From CAIPVR01 sp049316905 (GTDB taxonomy: Bacteria > Actinomycetota > Acidimicrobiia > Acidimicrobiales > Microtrichaceae): DNA of 25,650 nucleotides. The stretch is from NCBI GenBank assembly GCA_049316905.1, contig JBMOJH010000047.1, forward strand, positions 1 through 25,650, in the 5' to 3' direction. Every line of letters begins with the position of its first letter. Within the stretch, counting starts at the first letter, position 1. Of this stretch, positions 7,506 to 14,890 are shown in pieces. A program made the translations under genes and the position numbers. The notes beneath the pieces were generated by a model that was not told the DNA's origin, ran no database searches, and saw only the letters and a list, made by a program, of their open reading frames with translations.

Positions 7506-8000
7506 GTGGACCGAAGGGACGAGTCGGTGGCGTCGCCCGCCCCCGACGACCGTTGCGAGCTCGTACCCGGTCCGTTGCCGGTCGACGAGATCCGCCGCTG
7601 GGTGGGCCGGCCCGACTGTGGCGCCGTGGTGGTCTTCACGGGGAACGCCCGAGATCACTCGGACGGCCGAGCCGGCGTGACCTCCCTCGCGTACGAGTCC
7701 TACGAGGAGCAGGCCGTGCCCCGTCTGCGGGAGGTGGCGGCCGAGCTGCGGCGGCGCTGGCCGGAGGTGGGCAGGGTGGCGCTCGTGCACCGGACCGGTG
7801 ACGTGCCCCTCGGCGAGGAGGCGGTGGTCGTGGCCGTCGCCGCACCGCACCGCGCCGCGGCGTTCGAGGCCGCACGATTCGGGATCGACGCCGTGAAGGA
7901 CTCCGTGCCGATCTGGAAGCAGGAGACCTGGACCGACGGCAGCGACTGGGGCGCGGACGCCCGCCCCCTCCGGGCGGCGCACGAGGTGGCGGCGCCGTGA
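7506..8000 (+). CDS. moaE: Molybdopterin synthase catalytic subunit MoaE
   Basis: MoaE is the large subunit of molybdopterin synthase. With the thiocarboxylated small subunit MoaD it converts precursor Z (cPMP) into molybdopterin in molybdenum-cofactor synthesis in the cytoplasm. The 164 residues include VVFTGNARDHS (the G-x-x-R loop), LAYESYEEQA, ALVHRTGDVPLGEEAVVVAVAAPHR and VKDSVPIWKQE. In the last, Lys131 and Lys138 match in spacing the two active-site lysines of E. coli MoaE (K119 and K126). The GTG at 7506 is preferred over the ATG at 7497 because the latter sits inside the -10 element. No moaD or other molybdenum-cofactor gene is nearby. Its stop overlaps the next start (GTGA), so it heads a three-gene unit with mreB. 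Confidence 0.93.
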   Translation: MDRRDESVASPAPDDRCELVPGPLPVDEIRRWVGRPDCGAVVVFTGNARDHSDGRAGVTSLAYESYEEQAVPRLREVAAELRRRWPEVGRVALVHRTGDVPLGEEAVVVAVAAPHRAAAFEAARFGIDAVKDSVPIWKQETWTDGSDWGADARPLRAAHEVAAP

Positions 8001-8185
8001 GCAACCTCGCGTTCCTGCTGCTCGCTGTCGTGGTGAGTGTCGTCGGCGTGATGGTCCTCTGGTTGCGCAACCGCCCGGCCACGTCGCGGACCTCGTCGAT
8101 CGACGAGTTCAGCGAGAAGATGCGGGCCCTGGCACCCGACGACGACGGGCAGCCGCCCACCTCGTCACGGCGGCGAGGGGCCTGA
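7997..8185 (+). CDS. Small single-helix membrane protein
   Basis: A 62-residue protein with one N-terminal membrane helix (about 4-23, LAFLLLAVVVSVVGVMVLWL) and a polar, charged tail. The tail contains SSIDEFSEKMRALAP, which may form a short amphipathic helix, and ends in SSRRRGA. The likely topology is a cytoplasmic tail following the positively charged LRNRP. The GTG start overlaps the moaE stop by 4 nt, and the stop is one nucleotide before the mreB start codon, so translation of all three genes is probably coupled. I do not recognise the family. Its position makes a link to MreB possible, but this is only inference. Confidence 0.75.
   Translation: MSNLAFLLLAVVVSVVGVMVLWLRNRPATSRTSSIDEFSEKMRALAPDDDGQPPTSSRRRGA
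8175..8180 (+). promoter_or_regulatory. Ribosome binding site that supports a CTG start for mreB
   Basis: GAGGGG ends 6 nt before the CTG at 8187. It lies inside the end of the small membrane-protein gene. This is good Shine-Dalgarno spacing for CTG and far too distant from the ATG at 8232. Confidence 0.6.
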
Positions 8186-8186
8186 G

Positions 8187-9191
8187 CTGGCCCGGGACCT
8201 CGCGATCGACCTGGGCACGGCGAACACGCTCGTGTACGCCCGGGGTGAGGGCATCGTGCTGAACGAGCCCTCCGTCATCGCGCTCAACAGCCGGACCAAC
8301 GAGGTCCTGGCCATGGGCCGCGAGGCCTGGAAGATGATCGGCCGCACGCCCAGCTACATCGTGGCGGTCCGACCGCTGCGCCAGGGTGCGATCACCGACT
8401 TCGAGGTCACCCAGGAGATGATCCGCCTGCTGCTCAAGCGGGTGGGCGTGAACCGGTTCAACCGGCCACGGGTGGTCATCTGCGTGCCCTCGGCGATCAC
8501 CGCGGTCGAGAAGCGGGCGGTCACCGAGGCGGCCCGCAAGGCCGGCGCCGTGGAGGCCCAGCTGATCGAGCAGCCGATGGCCGCGGCGATCGGCGCGGGC
8601 CTGCCCATCAACGAACCGGCCGCCAACATGGTGGTGGACATCGGCGGCGGCACCTCCGAGACGGCGTTGATCTCCCTCGGCGGGATCGTGGCCCTGCAGG
8701 CGGTGCGGGTCGGCTCGTTCGACATCGACGCGGCGATCATCACCTACATCCGCCGCGAGTACGGGATCGCCATCGGCGAACAGACGGCGGAGGAGATCAA
8801 GATCCTCATCGGCTCGGCGCACCCCACGCCGGACGAGGTCCGCGCCGAGGTGCGGGGCCGCGAACTCATGTCCGGCCTCCCGAAGACGGTCATCCTCTCC
8901 GCGCTCGAGGTGCGCGGCGCGATCGCGGAGCCGGTCAACACGATGGTCGACTCGGTGCTGAGCTGCGTCAGCGAGGCGCCGCCCGAGCTCGCGCAGGACC
9001 TGATCGAGCGGGGGATCAACCTGGTGGGCGGTGGCTCGTTGCTCAAGGGGCTCGACCTCCGCCTCTCGAAGGAGACCGAGGTGCCGGTGCAGTTGGTGCG
9101 CCAGCCCCTCGAGGCCGTGGTGCTCGGCGCGGGCCGCGTCATCGAGTCCTACGAGGAACTCCGCGACATGTTCATGGGCGCCCGGCGCTGA
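8187..9191 (+). CDS. mreB: Rod shape-determining actin homologue MreB, probable CTG start
   Basis: MreB is the bacterial actin that guides lateral cell-wall synthesis at the inner face of the membrane. From the CTG at 8187 the protein is 334 residues, normal for the family, and begins (M)ARDLAIDLGTANTLVYARG, which matches MreB N-termini. Phosphate-1 DLGTANT (Asp8), phosphate-2 VVDIGGGTSE (Asp151) and the adenosine motif GGGSLLKGLD are all present. The first ATG in frame (8232) would delete the phosphate-1 loop and is rejected. No ATG, GTG or TTG lies in frame at a suitable site between the preceding gene's end and DLGTANT. The preceding stop TGA (8183-8185) is 1 nt from the CTG. No mreC, mreD, rodA or mrdA follows, so this is an isolated mreB. 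Confidence 0.94.
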   Translation: MARDLAIDLGTANTLVYARGEGIVLNEPSVIALNSRTNEVLAMGREAWKMIGRTPSYIVAVRPLRQGAITDFEVTQEMIRLLLKRVGVNRFNRPRVVICVPSAITAVEKRAVTEAARKAGAVEAQLIEQPMAAAIGAGLPINEPAANMVVDIGGGTSETALISLGGIVALQAVRVGSFDIDAAIITYIRREYGIAIGEQTAEEIKILIGSAHPTPDEVRAEVRGRELMSGLPKTVILSALEVRGAIAEPVNTMVDSVLSCVSEAPPELAQDLIERGINLVGGGSLLKGLDLRLSKETEVPVQLVRQPLEAVVLGAGRVIESYEELRDMFMGARR

Positions 9192-9207
9192 CCGTGTGCA
9201 CGGGCGC

Positions 9208-9226
9208 CGGCGCTGAGCAAGCGCCG
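9208..9226 (+). terminator. Candidate hairpin after mreB
   Basis: A perfect 7-bp stem, CGGCGCT / AGCGCCG, with loop GAGCA lies 16 nt after the mreB stop. It has no T-run. It precedes a candidate promoter for the liv operon. Confidence 0.4.
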
Positions 9227-9245
9227 CCGGGGCCCGCGGCGCCGC

Positions 9246-9251
9246 TAGTCT
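9246..9251 (+). promoter_or_regulatory. Candidate -10 element TAGTCT for the liv operon
   Basis: TAGTCT fits TANNNT and would give a leader of about 45-50 nt that contains the Shine-Dalgarno GGAGGA (9290-9295) before the GTG at 9306. No clear -35 is seen. Confidence 0.4.
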
Positions 9252-9305
9252 CGGGCCGCCGTCCGGGGGGGACTCGGGCGTCGTGTCCGGGAGGACTCCG
9301 CACCC

Positions 9306-10067
9306 GTGCCACTGCTCGAGGTCGATGACGTCGGTGTGCGCTTCGGCGGCGTGGTGGCCCTCGACGGCCTGTCCTTCGCCATCGAGGAGGGTGAGATCTG
9401 CGCCCTGATCGGTCCGAACGGGGCCGGGAAGACCACGTTGTTCAACGTGATCAGCCGGCTGTACGAGCCGAGCCACGGCGCCGTGACGTTCGCCGGCGAG
9501 GACCTCCTCGCTCTGGCCCCGCACGAGATCGCCGGCCGGGGCATCGCCCGGACGTTCCAGAACCTGGCCCTGGTGCCCGGGCTGTCGGTGGTCGACAACG
9601 TGATGATCGGTGCGCACGCCCGCACGTCCGGGGGGTTCCTCGCCGGTGCCCTGGGCATCCCGGTGCGCGGCCGCGAACGGGCGCTCCGCTCCGACGCCAT
9701 GGAGGTGCTCGACCGCCTCGGGCTCACCGCGGTGGCCGGGCGACCGGCCGTGGGCCTTCCCTACGGCACGCTCAAGCGCATCGAACTGGCCCGCGCGCTT
9801 GCCGCGCGGCCCCGCCTCCTGATGCTCGACGAGCCGGCGAGCGGCCTCACCCACGAGGAGGTCGGTGAGCTCGGCCGGACCGTGGTGCGCCTGCGCGACG
9901 ACTTCGGGCTGACCGTGCTGCTGGTCGAGCACCACATGGGCATGGTCATGGGCATCTCGGAGCACGTGGTGGTCATGGAGTTCGGTCAGAAGATCGCCGA
10001 CGGCACGCCCGAGGAGGTCAGCCGGGACCCGAAGGTGATCCAGGCCTACCTGGGGGGTGGGGCATGA
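9306..10067 (+). CDS. livG: Branched-chain amino acid type ABC transporter ATP-binding protein LivG
   Basis: One of the two ATPases of a LivKHMGF-type importer, which in this family moves leucine, isoleucine, valine or related amides and amino acids into the cell. The 253 residues contain Walker A GPNGAGKTT (36-44), Q-loop TFQNLALVPGLSVVDNV, Walker B RLLMLDEPASGL and H-loop VLLVEHHMGMVM. The signature reads LPYGTLKRIELARALA, where LivG proteins commonly have a Gln and Arg (LPYGxQRR). The C-terminal YLGG end is typical of LivG. GTG start, preceded by GGAGGA with a 10-nt spacing. It is the first gene of a five-gene operon and overlaps livF by 4 nt (ATGA). The true substrate cannot be read from sequence alone. 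Confidence 0.92.
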   Translation: MPLLEVDDVGVRFGGVVALDGLSFAIEEGEICALIGPNGAGKTTLFNVISRLYEPSHGAVTFAGEDLLALAPHEIAGRGIARTFQNLALVPGLSVVDNVMIGAHARTSGGFLAGALGIPVRGRERALRSDAMEVLDRLGLTAVAGRPAVGLPYGTLKRIELARALAARPRLLMLDEPASGLTHEEVGELGRTVVRLRDDFGLTVLLVEHHMGMVMGISEHVVVMEFGQKIADGTPEEVSRDPKVIQAYLGGGA

Positions 10068-10771
10068 GCCTCCTCGAGGTGCGGGGCCTGCGGGCCGGCT
10101 ACGGCCCGGTGGAGGTGCTCGACGGGATCGACCTCGACGTGGCCGCCGGTGAGGTGGTGGTGGTGCTCGGCGCGAACGGCGCCGGCAAGACCACCACGCT
10201 GCGGGCACTGTCCGGGATGATCCCCACCCGGGGCACGATCACCCTCGACGGCGCGGACGTGACCGGCCGCCGCCCGGAGGACCTCGTGCGCCTCGGCGTG
10301 GCGCACGTCCCCCAGGGGCGTGGCACCTTCGGGGAGCTCGACGTCATCGAGAACCTGCGGGTGGGTGGCTTCACCCGGCCCGCCGGCGAGGTGGCCGAGG
10401 ACATCGAGCGCTGGCTCACCATGTTCCCCCGCCTCGGGGAGCGGCGCGACCAGCCGGCCGGCAGCATGAGCGGCGGCGAGCAGCAGATGCTGGCCATCGC
10501 CCGGGCCCTGATGTCGAGGCCGCGCCTGCTGCTGCTCGACGAGCCGTCGCTCGGCCTCGCGCCGCTGGTCACCCAGGACGTGTTCCACCGCATCTCGGAG
10601 ATCAACCGCGACCTGGGCACGGCGGTCCTGGTGGTGGAGCAGAACGCCAACCTGGCGCTGGCCGTGGCGAACCGGGGCTACGTGCTGGAGACCGGCCGCA
10701 TCGTGGCCAGCGGGACGGCCGCCGAACTGACCGCGGACGACGTCGTCCGCCGGGCCTACCTGGGGGTGTAG
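10064..10771 (+). CDS. livF: Branched-chain amino acid type ABC transporter ATP-binding protein LivF
   Basis: The second ATPase of the importer, pairing with LivG beneath LivH and LivM. Its 235 residues have Walker A GANGAGKTT (36-44), the LivF-typical QGRGTFGELDVIENL Q-loop region, signature SMSGGEQQMLAIARAL, Walker B LLLLDEPSLGLAP and H-loop VLVVEQNANLAL, ending in AYLGV. All functional motifs are intact. The ATG overlaps the livG stop by 4 nt. The stop TAG (10769-10771) abuts the livH GTG with no spacing, so co-translation is very likely. LivF is told from LivG by the Q-loop, the SGGEQQ signature and the shorter length. Confidence 0.93.
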   Translation: MSLLEVRGLRAGYGPVEVLDGIDLDVAAGEVVVVLGANGAGKTTTLRALSGMIPTRGTITLDGADVTGRRPEDLVRLGVAHVPQGRGTFGELDVIENLRVGGFTRPAGEVAEDIERWLTMFPRLGERRDQPAGSMSGGEQQMLAIARALMSRPRLLLLDEPSLGLAPLVTQDVFHRISEINRDLGTAVLVVEQNANLALAVANRGYVLETGRIVASGTAAELTADDVVRRAYLGV

Positions 10772-11662
10772 GTGGAACTCTTCGTCCAACGGGTGTTCGA
10801 CGGCCTCGCCGCGGGTGCCGTCTACGCGATCCTGGCCCTGGCCATCGTGGTGATCTTCCGGGCCTCCGGCCTGCTGAACTTCGCCCAGGGCGAGCTGGCG
10901 ATGTTCACCACCTTCATCGCCTGGGCCCTCCTCGACACGGGGATCCCCTGGTGGGCCGCCACCCTGCTGGCCATGGTGATCGGCTTCGCCATCGGCGCGC
11001 TGCTCTACCGGCTGCTGATCGTCCGCCTGGGAGGTCCGGCCGGCAACCCGCTGGCCATCGTGATCGTCACGATCGGACTGTTCCTGATCCTCAACGACGG
11101 CGCGGGGATCATCTGGGGCTCCAACCCGGCCAAGGTGCCGCGGGTGTTCGGCGACGGTCGCGTGGAGATCTTCGGCGCCGGCATCGCCGTGCAGGTGCTC
11201 GGCCTCCTCGGCGTACTCGCGGTGCTGGTGATCGGCTTCGGGCTCCTGTTCCAGCGGACCAAGCTCGGGCTCGCGCTGCGTGCCGTCACGGCCAACCAGG
11301 AGTCCGCCGCACTCGCCGGCGTGAAGGTCATGAGCACGCTCATGATCGGGTGGGGCCTCGCGGCGGGGATCGGTGCCCTCGCCGGCACCTTCACCGCGTC
11401 GCAGAACCTCGGGGTGGACGCCAACATGATGCAGGTCGCCCTGATCTACGCGTTCGCCGCGGCGACGCTGGGCGGCTTCGACAGCCCGCTCGGCGCCGTG
11501 GTCGGCGGCCTCATCATCGGCCTCGTGTCGGAGCTCGTCGTGGGCTACGTCGACGTCATCGGGCCCGACCTCCGCCTCCTGCCCGGCTTCGTGCTGGTGC
11601 TCGTCGTCCTGCTGGTGCGTCCGCAGGGCCTGTTCGGCAGCGCCCGGGTGGCGAGGGCATGA
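10772..11662 (+). CDS. livH: Branched-chain amino acid type ABC transporter permease LivH
   Basis: Inner-membrane permease that forms the translocation path with LivM. The 296-residue protein has about eight hydrophobic helices. It carries LivH hallmarks: FDGLAAGAVYAILALAIVVIF at the N-terminus, LLNFAQGELAMF, and the cytoplasmic EAA-like loop containing LALRAVTANQESAALAGVKV before the next helix. The GTG start directly follows the livF stop codon without a gap, and the GGGGG run just upstream may serve as ribosome binding site. It overlaps livM by 4 nt (ATGA). The protein is full length with no visible defect. Confidence 0.93.
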   Translation: MELFVQRVFDGLAAGAVYAILALAIVVIFRASGLLNFAQGELAMFTTFIAWALLDTGIPWWAATLLAMVIGFAIGALLYRLLIVRLGGPAGNPLAIVIVTIGLFLILNDGAGIIWGSNPAKVPRVFGDGRVEIFGAGIAVQVLGLLGVLAVLVIGFGLLFQRTKLGLALRAVTANQESAALAGVKVMSTLMIGWGLAAGIGALAGTFTASQNLGVDANMMQVALIYAFAAATLGGFDSPLGAVVGGLIIGLVSELVVGYVDVIGPDLRLLPGFVLVLVVLLVRPQGLFGSARVARA

Positions 11663-12777
11663 GCGCCGCCGTGCCGGGCACCCCGGGCACCCGTTGGCGC
11701 TGGGCCCTCTTCGGCGTCCTGGTCGTGGTGGCCCTGGTGGTGCCCCAGTCGCTCGCCCCGGAGGCCGTGAACCGGCTCTCGGAGGTGATGTGGGTGGCCG
11801 TCGCGGCCCTCGGGCTCGCGCTGCTCACCGGGTTCAACGGCCAGATCTCGCTGGGCCACGGCGCGTTCCTGGGCCTCGGCGCCTACATCACGATGATCCT
11901 CACGGTCGACTACAACCAGTCGTTTCTCGTGGCGGGCATCGTGGCGCTGCTGGCCGCGTTCCTGCTCGGCGTGGCGGTCGGCCTGCCCGCGCTCCGCATC
12001 ACGGGCGTCTACCTCGCGCTCGTCACGCTGGGCCTGGCCACCTTGTTCCCACAGCTCGTGATCCGCCTCGGCGACATCACCGGCGGCAGCGTCGGCCGCC
12101 AGCTCCTGCCCCGTGAGGGCTACGGCGACACCGCACTGCTCGAGGAGGTCGGCCGCCGCCGCTTCCTCAGCGAGGCGGGGTTCCGGGCGCCGGGCTGGAC
12201 GGGCCTCGCGGACGACCAGTGGCGCTACTACGTGTTCCTGGTCCTCGCGATCGTCGTGTTCCTCCTGGTCCGGAACCTCACCCGGTCGCGGGTGGGGCGC
12301 GGGCTGGTGGCCATCCGCGACAACGAGACCGCCGCCGAGGTCGCCGGCGTGTCGGTCGACCGTTACAAGGTGGTCACCTTCGGCCTGTCGGCGGCCATCG
12401 CGGCGCTCGGCGGCTGGATGTTCGCCGTCCTCAACAACCAGGTCTCGCCCACGTCCTTCACGATCGCGTTGTCGATCACCCTGCTCGTGGCCGCGGTGCT
12501 CGGCGGCGCGGCGAGCATCGTCGGCCCGGTACTCGGCGCGATGGTCGTGGTGCTGCTCCGCGAGGCCGTGCCCGCCGAGTCACAGCGGTACTCGCAGGTG
12601 ATCTTCGGCGTGGTGCTCATCGTCGTGATGCTCGTGGCGCCCGGCGGCATCGTGGGCATCTACCGCAAGGTGGAGGCCTGGATCCGACGCAAGCGGGGCC
12701 CGGGTCGCGGGTCCACCGACGCCGCCACCACCGCGTCACCCGATCACCTGAATCCGACCCAACCACAGGAGGCATGA
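11659..12777 (+). CDS. livM: Branched-chain amino acid type ABC transporter permease LivM
   Basis: Second permease of the importer, 372 residues. Landmarks are LGLALLTGFNGQISLGHGAFLGLGAYI (residues ~54-80), LPALRITGVYLALVTLGLATLFP and the EAA loop VAIRDNETAAEVAGVSVDRYKVVTFGLSAAIA. A ~50-residue hydrophilic insertion (about 135-185), with GGSVGRQLLP and a Trp/Arg-rich stretch, probably forms an extracytoplasmic loop between helices. The basic C-terminal tail (RRKRGPGR, then Ser/Thr-rich) is cytoplasmic. The ATG at 11659 is chosen because it overlaps the livH stop and is preceded by GAGGG. The same frame stays open much further upstream, but that part is antisense/alternate-frame noise inside livH. 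Confidence 0.92.
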   Translation: MSAAVPGTPGTRWRWALFGVLVVVALVVPQSLAPEAVNRLSEVMWVAVAALGLALLTGFNGQISLGHGAFLGLGAYITMILTVDYNQSFLVAGIVALLAAFLLGVAVGLPALRITGVYLALVTLGLATLFPQLVIRLGDITGGSVGRQLLPREGYGDTALLEEVGRRRFLSEAGFRAPGWTGLADDQWRYYVFLVLAIVVFLLVRNLTRSRVGRGLVAIRDNETAAEVAGVSVDRYKVVTFGLSAAIAALGGWMFAVLNNQVSPTSFTIALSITLLVAAVLGGAASIVGPVLGAMVVVLLREAVPAESQRYSQVIFGVVLIVVMLVAPGGIVGIYRKVEAWIRRKRGPGRGSTDAATTASPDHLNPTQPQEA

Positions 12778-12778
12778 C

Positions 12779-14116
12779 ATGACCACAGGATCCACGGTGC
12801 GCCGACTCGGCGCGGTGCTGCTGGCCCTCGGCCTGGTGGCCGCGGCGTGCGGCGGCCGCGACGACTCGGGCTCCGGCTCCGACTCCGGCAGCGCCACCAC
12901 CGAGGCGTCCGGGTCCACGGACCTGGCCACCACGAAGGACTGCACGAACTACAACGGCACGCAGGGGACCGAGGGCAACGTCATCAAGATCGGCAACTCG
13001 CTGCCCCGCTCCGGCACCTTCAAGGTGTTCGACGAGGTGCGCGCCGGGATCGAGGCGTACTTCGGGTTCGCGAACGCCAACGGCGGGGTCAAGAGCAAGC
13101 AGCTCCAGCTGACCTCGCTCGACGACGCCTACCTGCCCGAGCGCACCCGCTCCAACGTCGAGACGCTCGCCGGGACCGACGGCGTGTTCGCGCTGCTCGG
13201 CGTGGTCGGCACCGAGAACAACAAGGCCGCGCAGCAGTACTTCGCCGAGAAGGGCCTGTGCGTTCCGAACCTCGCGGTGGCCACCGGCTTCCCGGGCTTC
13301 GGCGACCCCACGACGGACCCGTGGATCATCAACGGCCTGCCGAACTACGCGCTCGAGTCGATCGCCTTCGCCGACTACCTGAAGCAGAACCAGCCGGACG
13401 CGAAGGTGGCGATCCTCGCCCAGAACGACAGCTTCGGTGAGTCCTACGTGACGGCGTTCAAGAAGGCGATCGAGGGCACCAAGATCACCGTCGTGGGCGA
13501 GCAGACCTTCGATCCCCGCACCGCGGAGAACGCGAGCGGCCAGGTCACCACGCTCAAGGCCACGAACGCCGACGCGCTGCTGCTCGGTGTCACCTCGATC
13601 CCGTGTCCGAACGCCCTCAAGTCGGTCAAGGACTCGGGCTGGACCCCCACCACCTACGTCACCCTGACGTGCTCGTCGAAGGTGCTGATGAGCCTCGCCG
13701 GTGACGCGGCGGAGGGTGCGATCAGCACCCGGGCCACCTACGACCCGGCGGATCCGGCCAGCGCGAGCGAGGCCGGCGTGCAGGAGTTCAAGACCGAGGG
13801 CGCCAAGTACGGCCTGTCCCCGGCGCAGCTCGACGACCTCAACGTGGCCGCCGGGTGGAACTTCGGCGCCTATCTGGTGCAACTCCTGAAGGCCGCACCG
13901 GAGCTCGACCGGGCCAAGGTGATGAACACGGCGTGGTTCCAGAAGAACGTCACCTTCGGGATGAACCTGCAGGGTCTCAACTGGAACACCGACGGCGAGA
14001 AGGACCCGTTCGGCTACGAGCAGCTCCAGTTCGTCAAGCGCCAGGGCGGCGCGTGGGCCCCGCAGGGCGACATCGTCGACTACTCCGACCAGCTGCGCGA
14101 GCAGACCGGCGGCTGA
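12779..14116 (+). CDS. livK: Branched-chain amino acid type ABC transporter substrate-binding lipoprotein LivK
   Basis: Periplasm-facing, lipid-anchored binding protein that hands substrate to LivHM. The 445 residues open with a lipoprotein signal (VRRLGAVLLALGLVAAAC; lipid-attached Cys24), then a Ser/Gly/Asp/Thr linker to about 55. The type I periplasmic-binding fold follows, with NVIKIGNSLPRSG, AYFGFANANGGVKSKQL, VFALLGVVGTENNKAAQQYFAEKG and AILAQNDSFGESYV. At least four further Cys residues (in DCTNYN, GLCVPN, IPCPNA and LTCSSK) could form disulfides outside the cell. The ATG is 1 nt past the livM stop, with AGGAGG at 12767-12772 giving ideal spacing, so this last gene has the strongest ribosome binding site of the operon. 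That fits the excess of binding protein usually needed. Ligand not determinable. Confidence 0.92.
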   Translation: MTTGSTVRRLGAVLLALGLVAAACGGRDDSGSGSDSGSATTEASGSTDLATTKDCTNYNGTQGTEGNVIKIGNSLPRSGTFKVFDEVRAGIEAYFGFANANGGVKSKQLQLTSLDDAYLPERTRSNVETLAGTDGVFALLGVVGTENNKAAQQYFAEKGLCVPNLAVATGFPGFGDPTTDPWIINGLPNYALESIAFADYLKQNQPDAKVAILAQNDSFGESYVTAFKKAIEGTKITVVGEQTFDPRTAENASGQVTTLKATNADALLLGVTSIPCPNALKSVKDSGWTPTTYVTLTCSSKVLMSLAGDAAEGAISTRATYDPADPASASEAGVQEFKTEGAKYGLSPAQLDDLNVAAGWNFGAYLVQLLKAAPELDRAKVMNTAWFQKNVTFGMNLQGLNWNTDGEKDPFGYEQLQFVKRQGGAWAPQGDIVDYSDQLREQTGG

Positions 14117-14128
14117 CGGATCGTGGTG

Positions 14129-14162
14129 CACGGGGGCCGGTCCGGACGGGCCGGCCCCCGTG
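14129..14162. terminator. Strong hairpin terminator between livK and the HEAT-repeat gene
   Basis: A perfect 12-bp inverted repeat, CACGGGGGCCGG / CCGGCCCCCGTG, flanks a 10-nt loop 12 nt after the livK stop and 26 nt from the end of the convergent gene. It lies between convergent genes and can act in both directions. No T-run, as is common in high-GC actinobacteria. Confidence 0.75.
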
Positions 14163-14188
14163 GCGCGTCCTGGCTCGGGTCGCGTCGA

Positions 14189-14851
14189 TCAGTCGCCCTC
14201 GTCGATCGCGAGGAGCTCCTCGGCGGCCTGGCGCACCTGGAGGTCGCGGTCGGCGGTCGCGCGGCGCAGCGCCTCGGTGGCCTCCGGGCCGTCGAAGGCG
14301 GCCAGCGCCAGCACCGCCCGCCGGCGGACCGTCGCCCGGTCCCCGCAACCGGCCACCACCGCATCGAGGGCGGTGCGGCCCTCGCCCGTGACGCCACGGC
14401 CGACGAGGGAGCCGATCGCCGCCACCGCTGCCTCACGGCAGAGCGGGTCCGCGTGGCCGGTGGCCACCCCGGCCAGTGCGGCCACCTCCGGGTCGCCCGC
14501 GGTCCGGTGCTCGCCGCAGGCGAACGCCGCGACCTCGACCACCCGGTCGTCGGGGTCGGCGAGCAGCGCCGCGAGGGCGGCGAGCGAACCGTCGCCGCCC
14601 GCGACGGCCGCCAACTCGGCCGCCCGGCGCCGCACCGACGGATCCGGGTCGGCCAGCGCCCTCGACAGGCGTCGGTCGTCCAGGTCGCCGGTGCGTGCGG
14701 TCGCGCCGAGGGCGGCCGCCCGCACGGCGGGGGCCGGGTCACCAAGGCCTGCGACCGCCGTGGCGGCGTCGCCGGTGTGGCCCGCCATCACCACCGCGGC
14801 GCGTCGGGCCACAACTGCTTCGTCAGGAGCGACCGCCTCGGGCTCATGCAC
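14189..14851 (-). CDS. HEAT-repeat (PBS-lyase-like) protein
   Basis: A 220-residue soluble protein made almost wholly of about six tandem HEAT-type helical repeats of ~26-32 residues. These show the pattern LxDPxxxVRxxAAxAL: for example GLGDPAPAVRAAAL, ALADPDPSVRRRAAEL, LLADPDDRVVEVAA, GHADPLCREAAVAA, GCGDRATVRRRAVLAL and ATADRDLQVRQAAEEL. Such scaffolds usually mediate protein-protein contacts; no catalytic motif is visible. The GTG at 14851 is the most upstream plausible start. No convincing -10 element was found at the leaderless distance, so a downstream GTG is possible. It is divergent from the 148-residue protein by only 39 nt and convergent with livK across a shared terminator. Function unknown. 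Confidence 0.8.
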   Translation of the reverse strand: MHEPEAVAPDEAVVARRAAVVMAGHTGDAATAVAGLGDPAPAVRAAALGATARTGDLDDRRLSRALADPDPSVRRRAAELAAVAGGDGSLAALAALLADPDDRVVEVAAFACGEHRTAGDPEVAALAGVATGHADPLCREAAVAAIGSLVGRGVTGEGRTALDAVVAGCGDRATVRRRAVLALAAFDGPEATEALRRATADRDLQVRQAAEELLAIDEGD

Positions 14852-14854
14852 CCG

Positions 14855-14860
14855 TACACT
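14855..14860 (+). promoter_or_regulatory. -10 element TACACT for the 148-residue protein gene
   Basis: TACACT would start transcription near 14867, giving a short leader of about 24 nt. The leader contains the Shine-Dalgarno AGGAGA (14880-14885), 5 nt before the GTG at 14891. Unlike most solo genes here, this one has a leader and a ribosome binding site. Confidence 0.55.
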
Positions 14861-14890
14861 GTCCCGGACGCGTCAAGACAGGAGACCAAC

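Noticed and set aside
4397..7801. Plus-strand open frame of over 1100 codons
   Set aside because: It runs antisense through the DUF2342 and HtrA-like genes, whose own frames carry clear domains and promoters; its translation is low-complexity Arg/Ala/Gly without motifs.
8232..8234. ATG start for mreB
   Set aside because: It would delete the DLGTANT nucleotide-binding loop encoded just upstream in the same frame.
9192..9305. A tRNA or small RNA in the mreB-livG gap
   Set aside because: Only one 7-bp hairpin is present; no cloverleaf arms or CCA end could be made.
10951..11658. N-terminal extension of livM by 236 codons
   Set aside because: It is out of frame inside livH and Arg/Pro-rich; LivM similarity begins at the ATG at 11659, which overlaps the livH stop.
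14123..14890. Extended N-terminus of the 148-residue protein gene
   Set aside because: This stretch is antisense to the HEAT-repeat gene and contains the terminator; a promoter and Shine-Dalgarno site precede the GTG at 14891.
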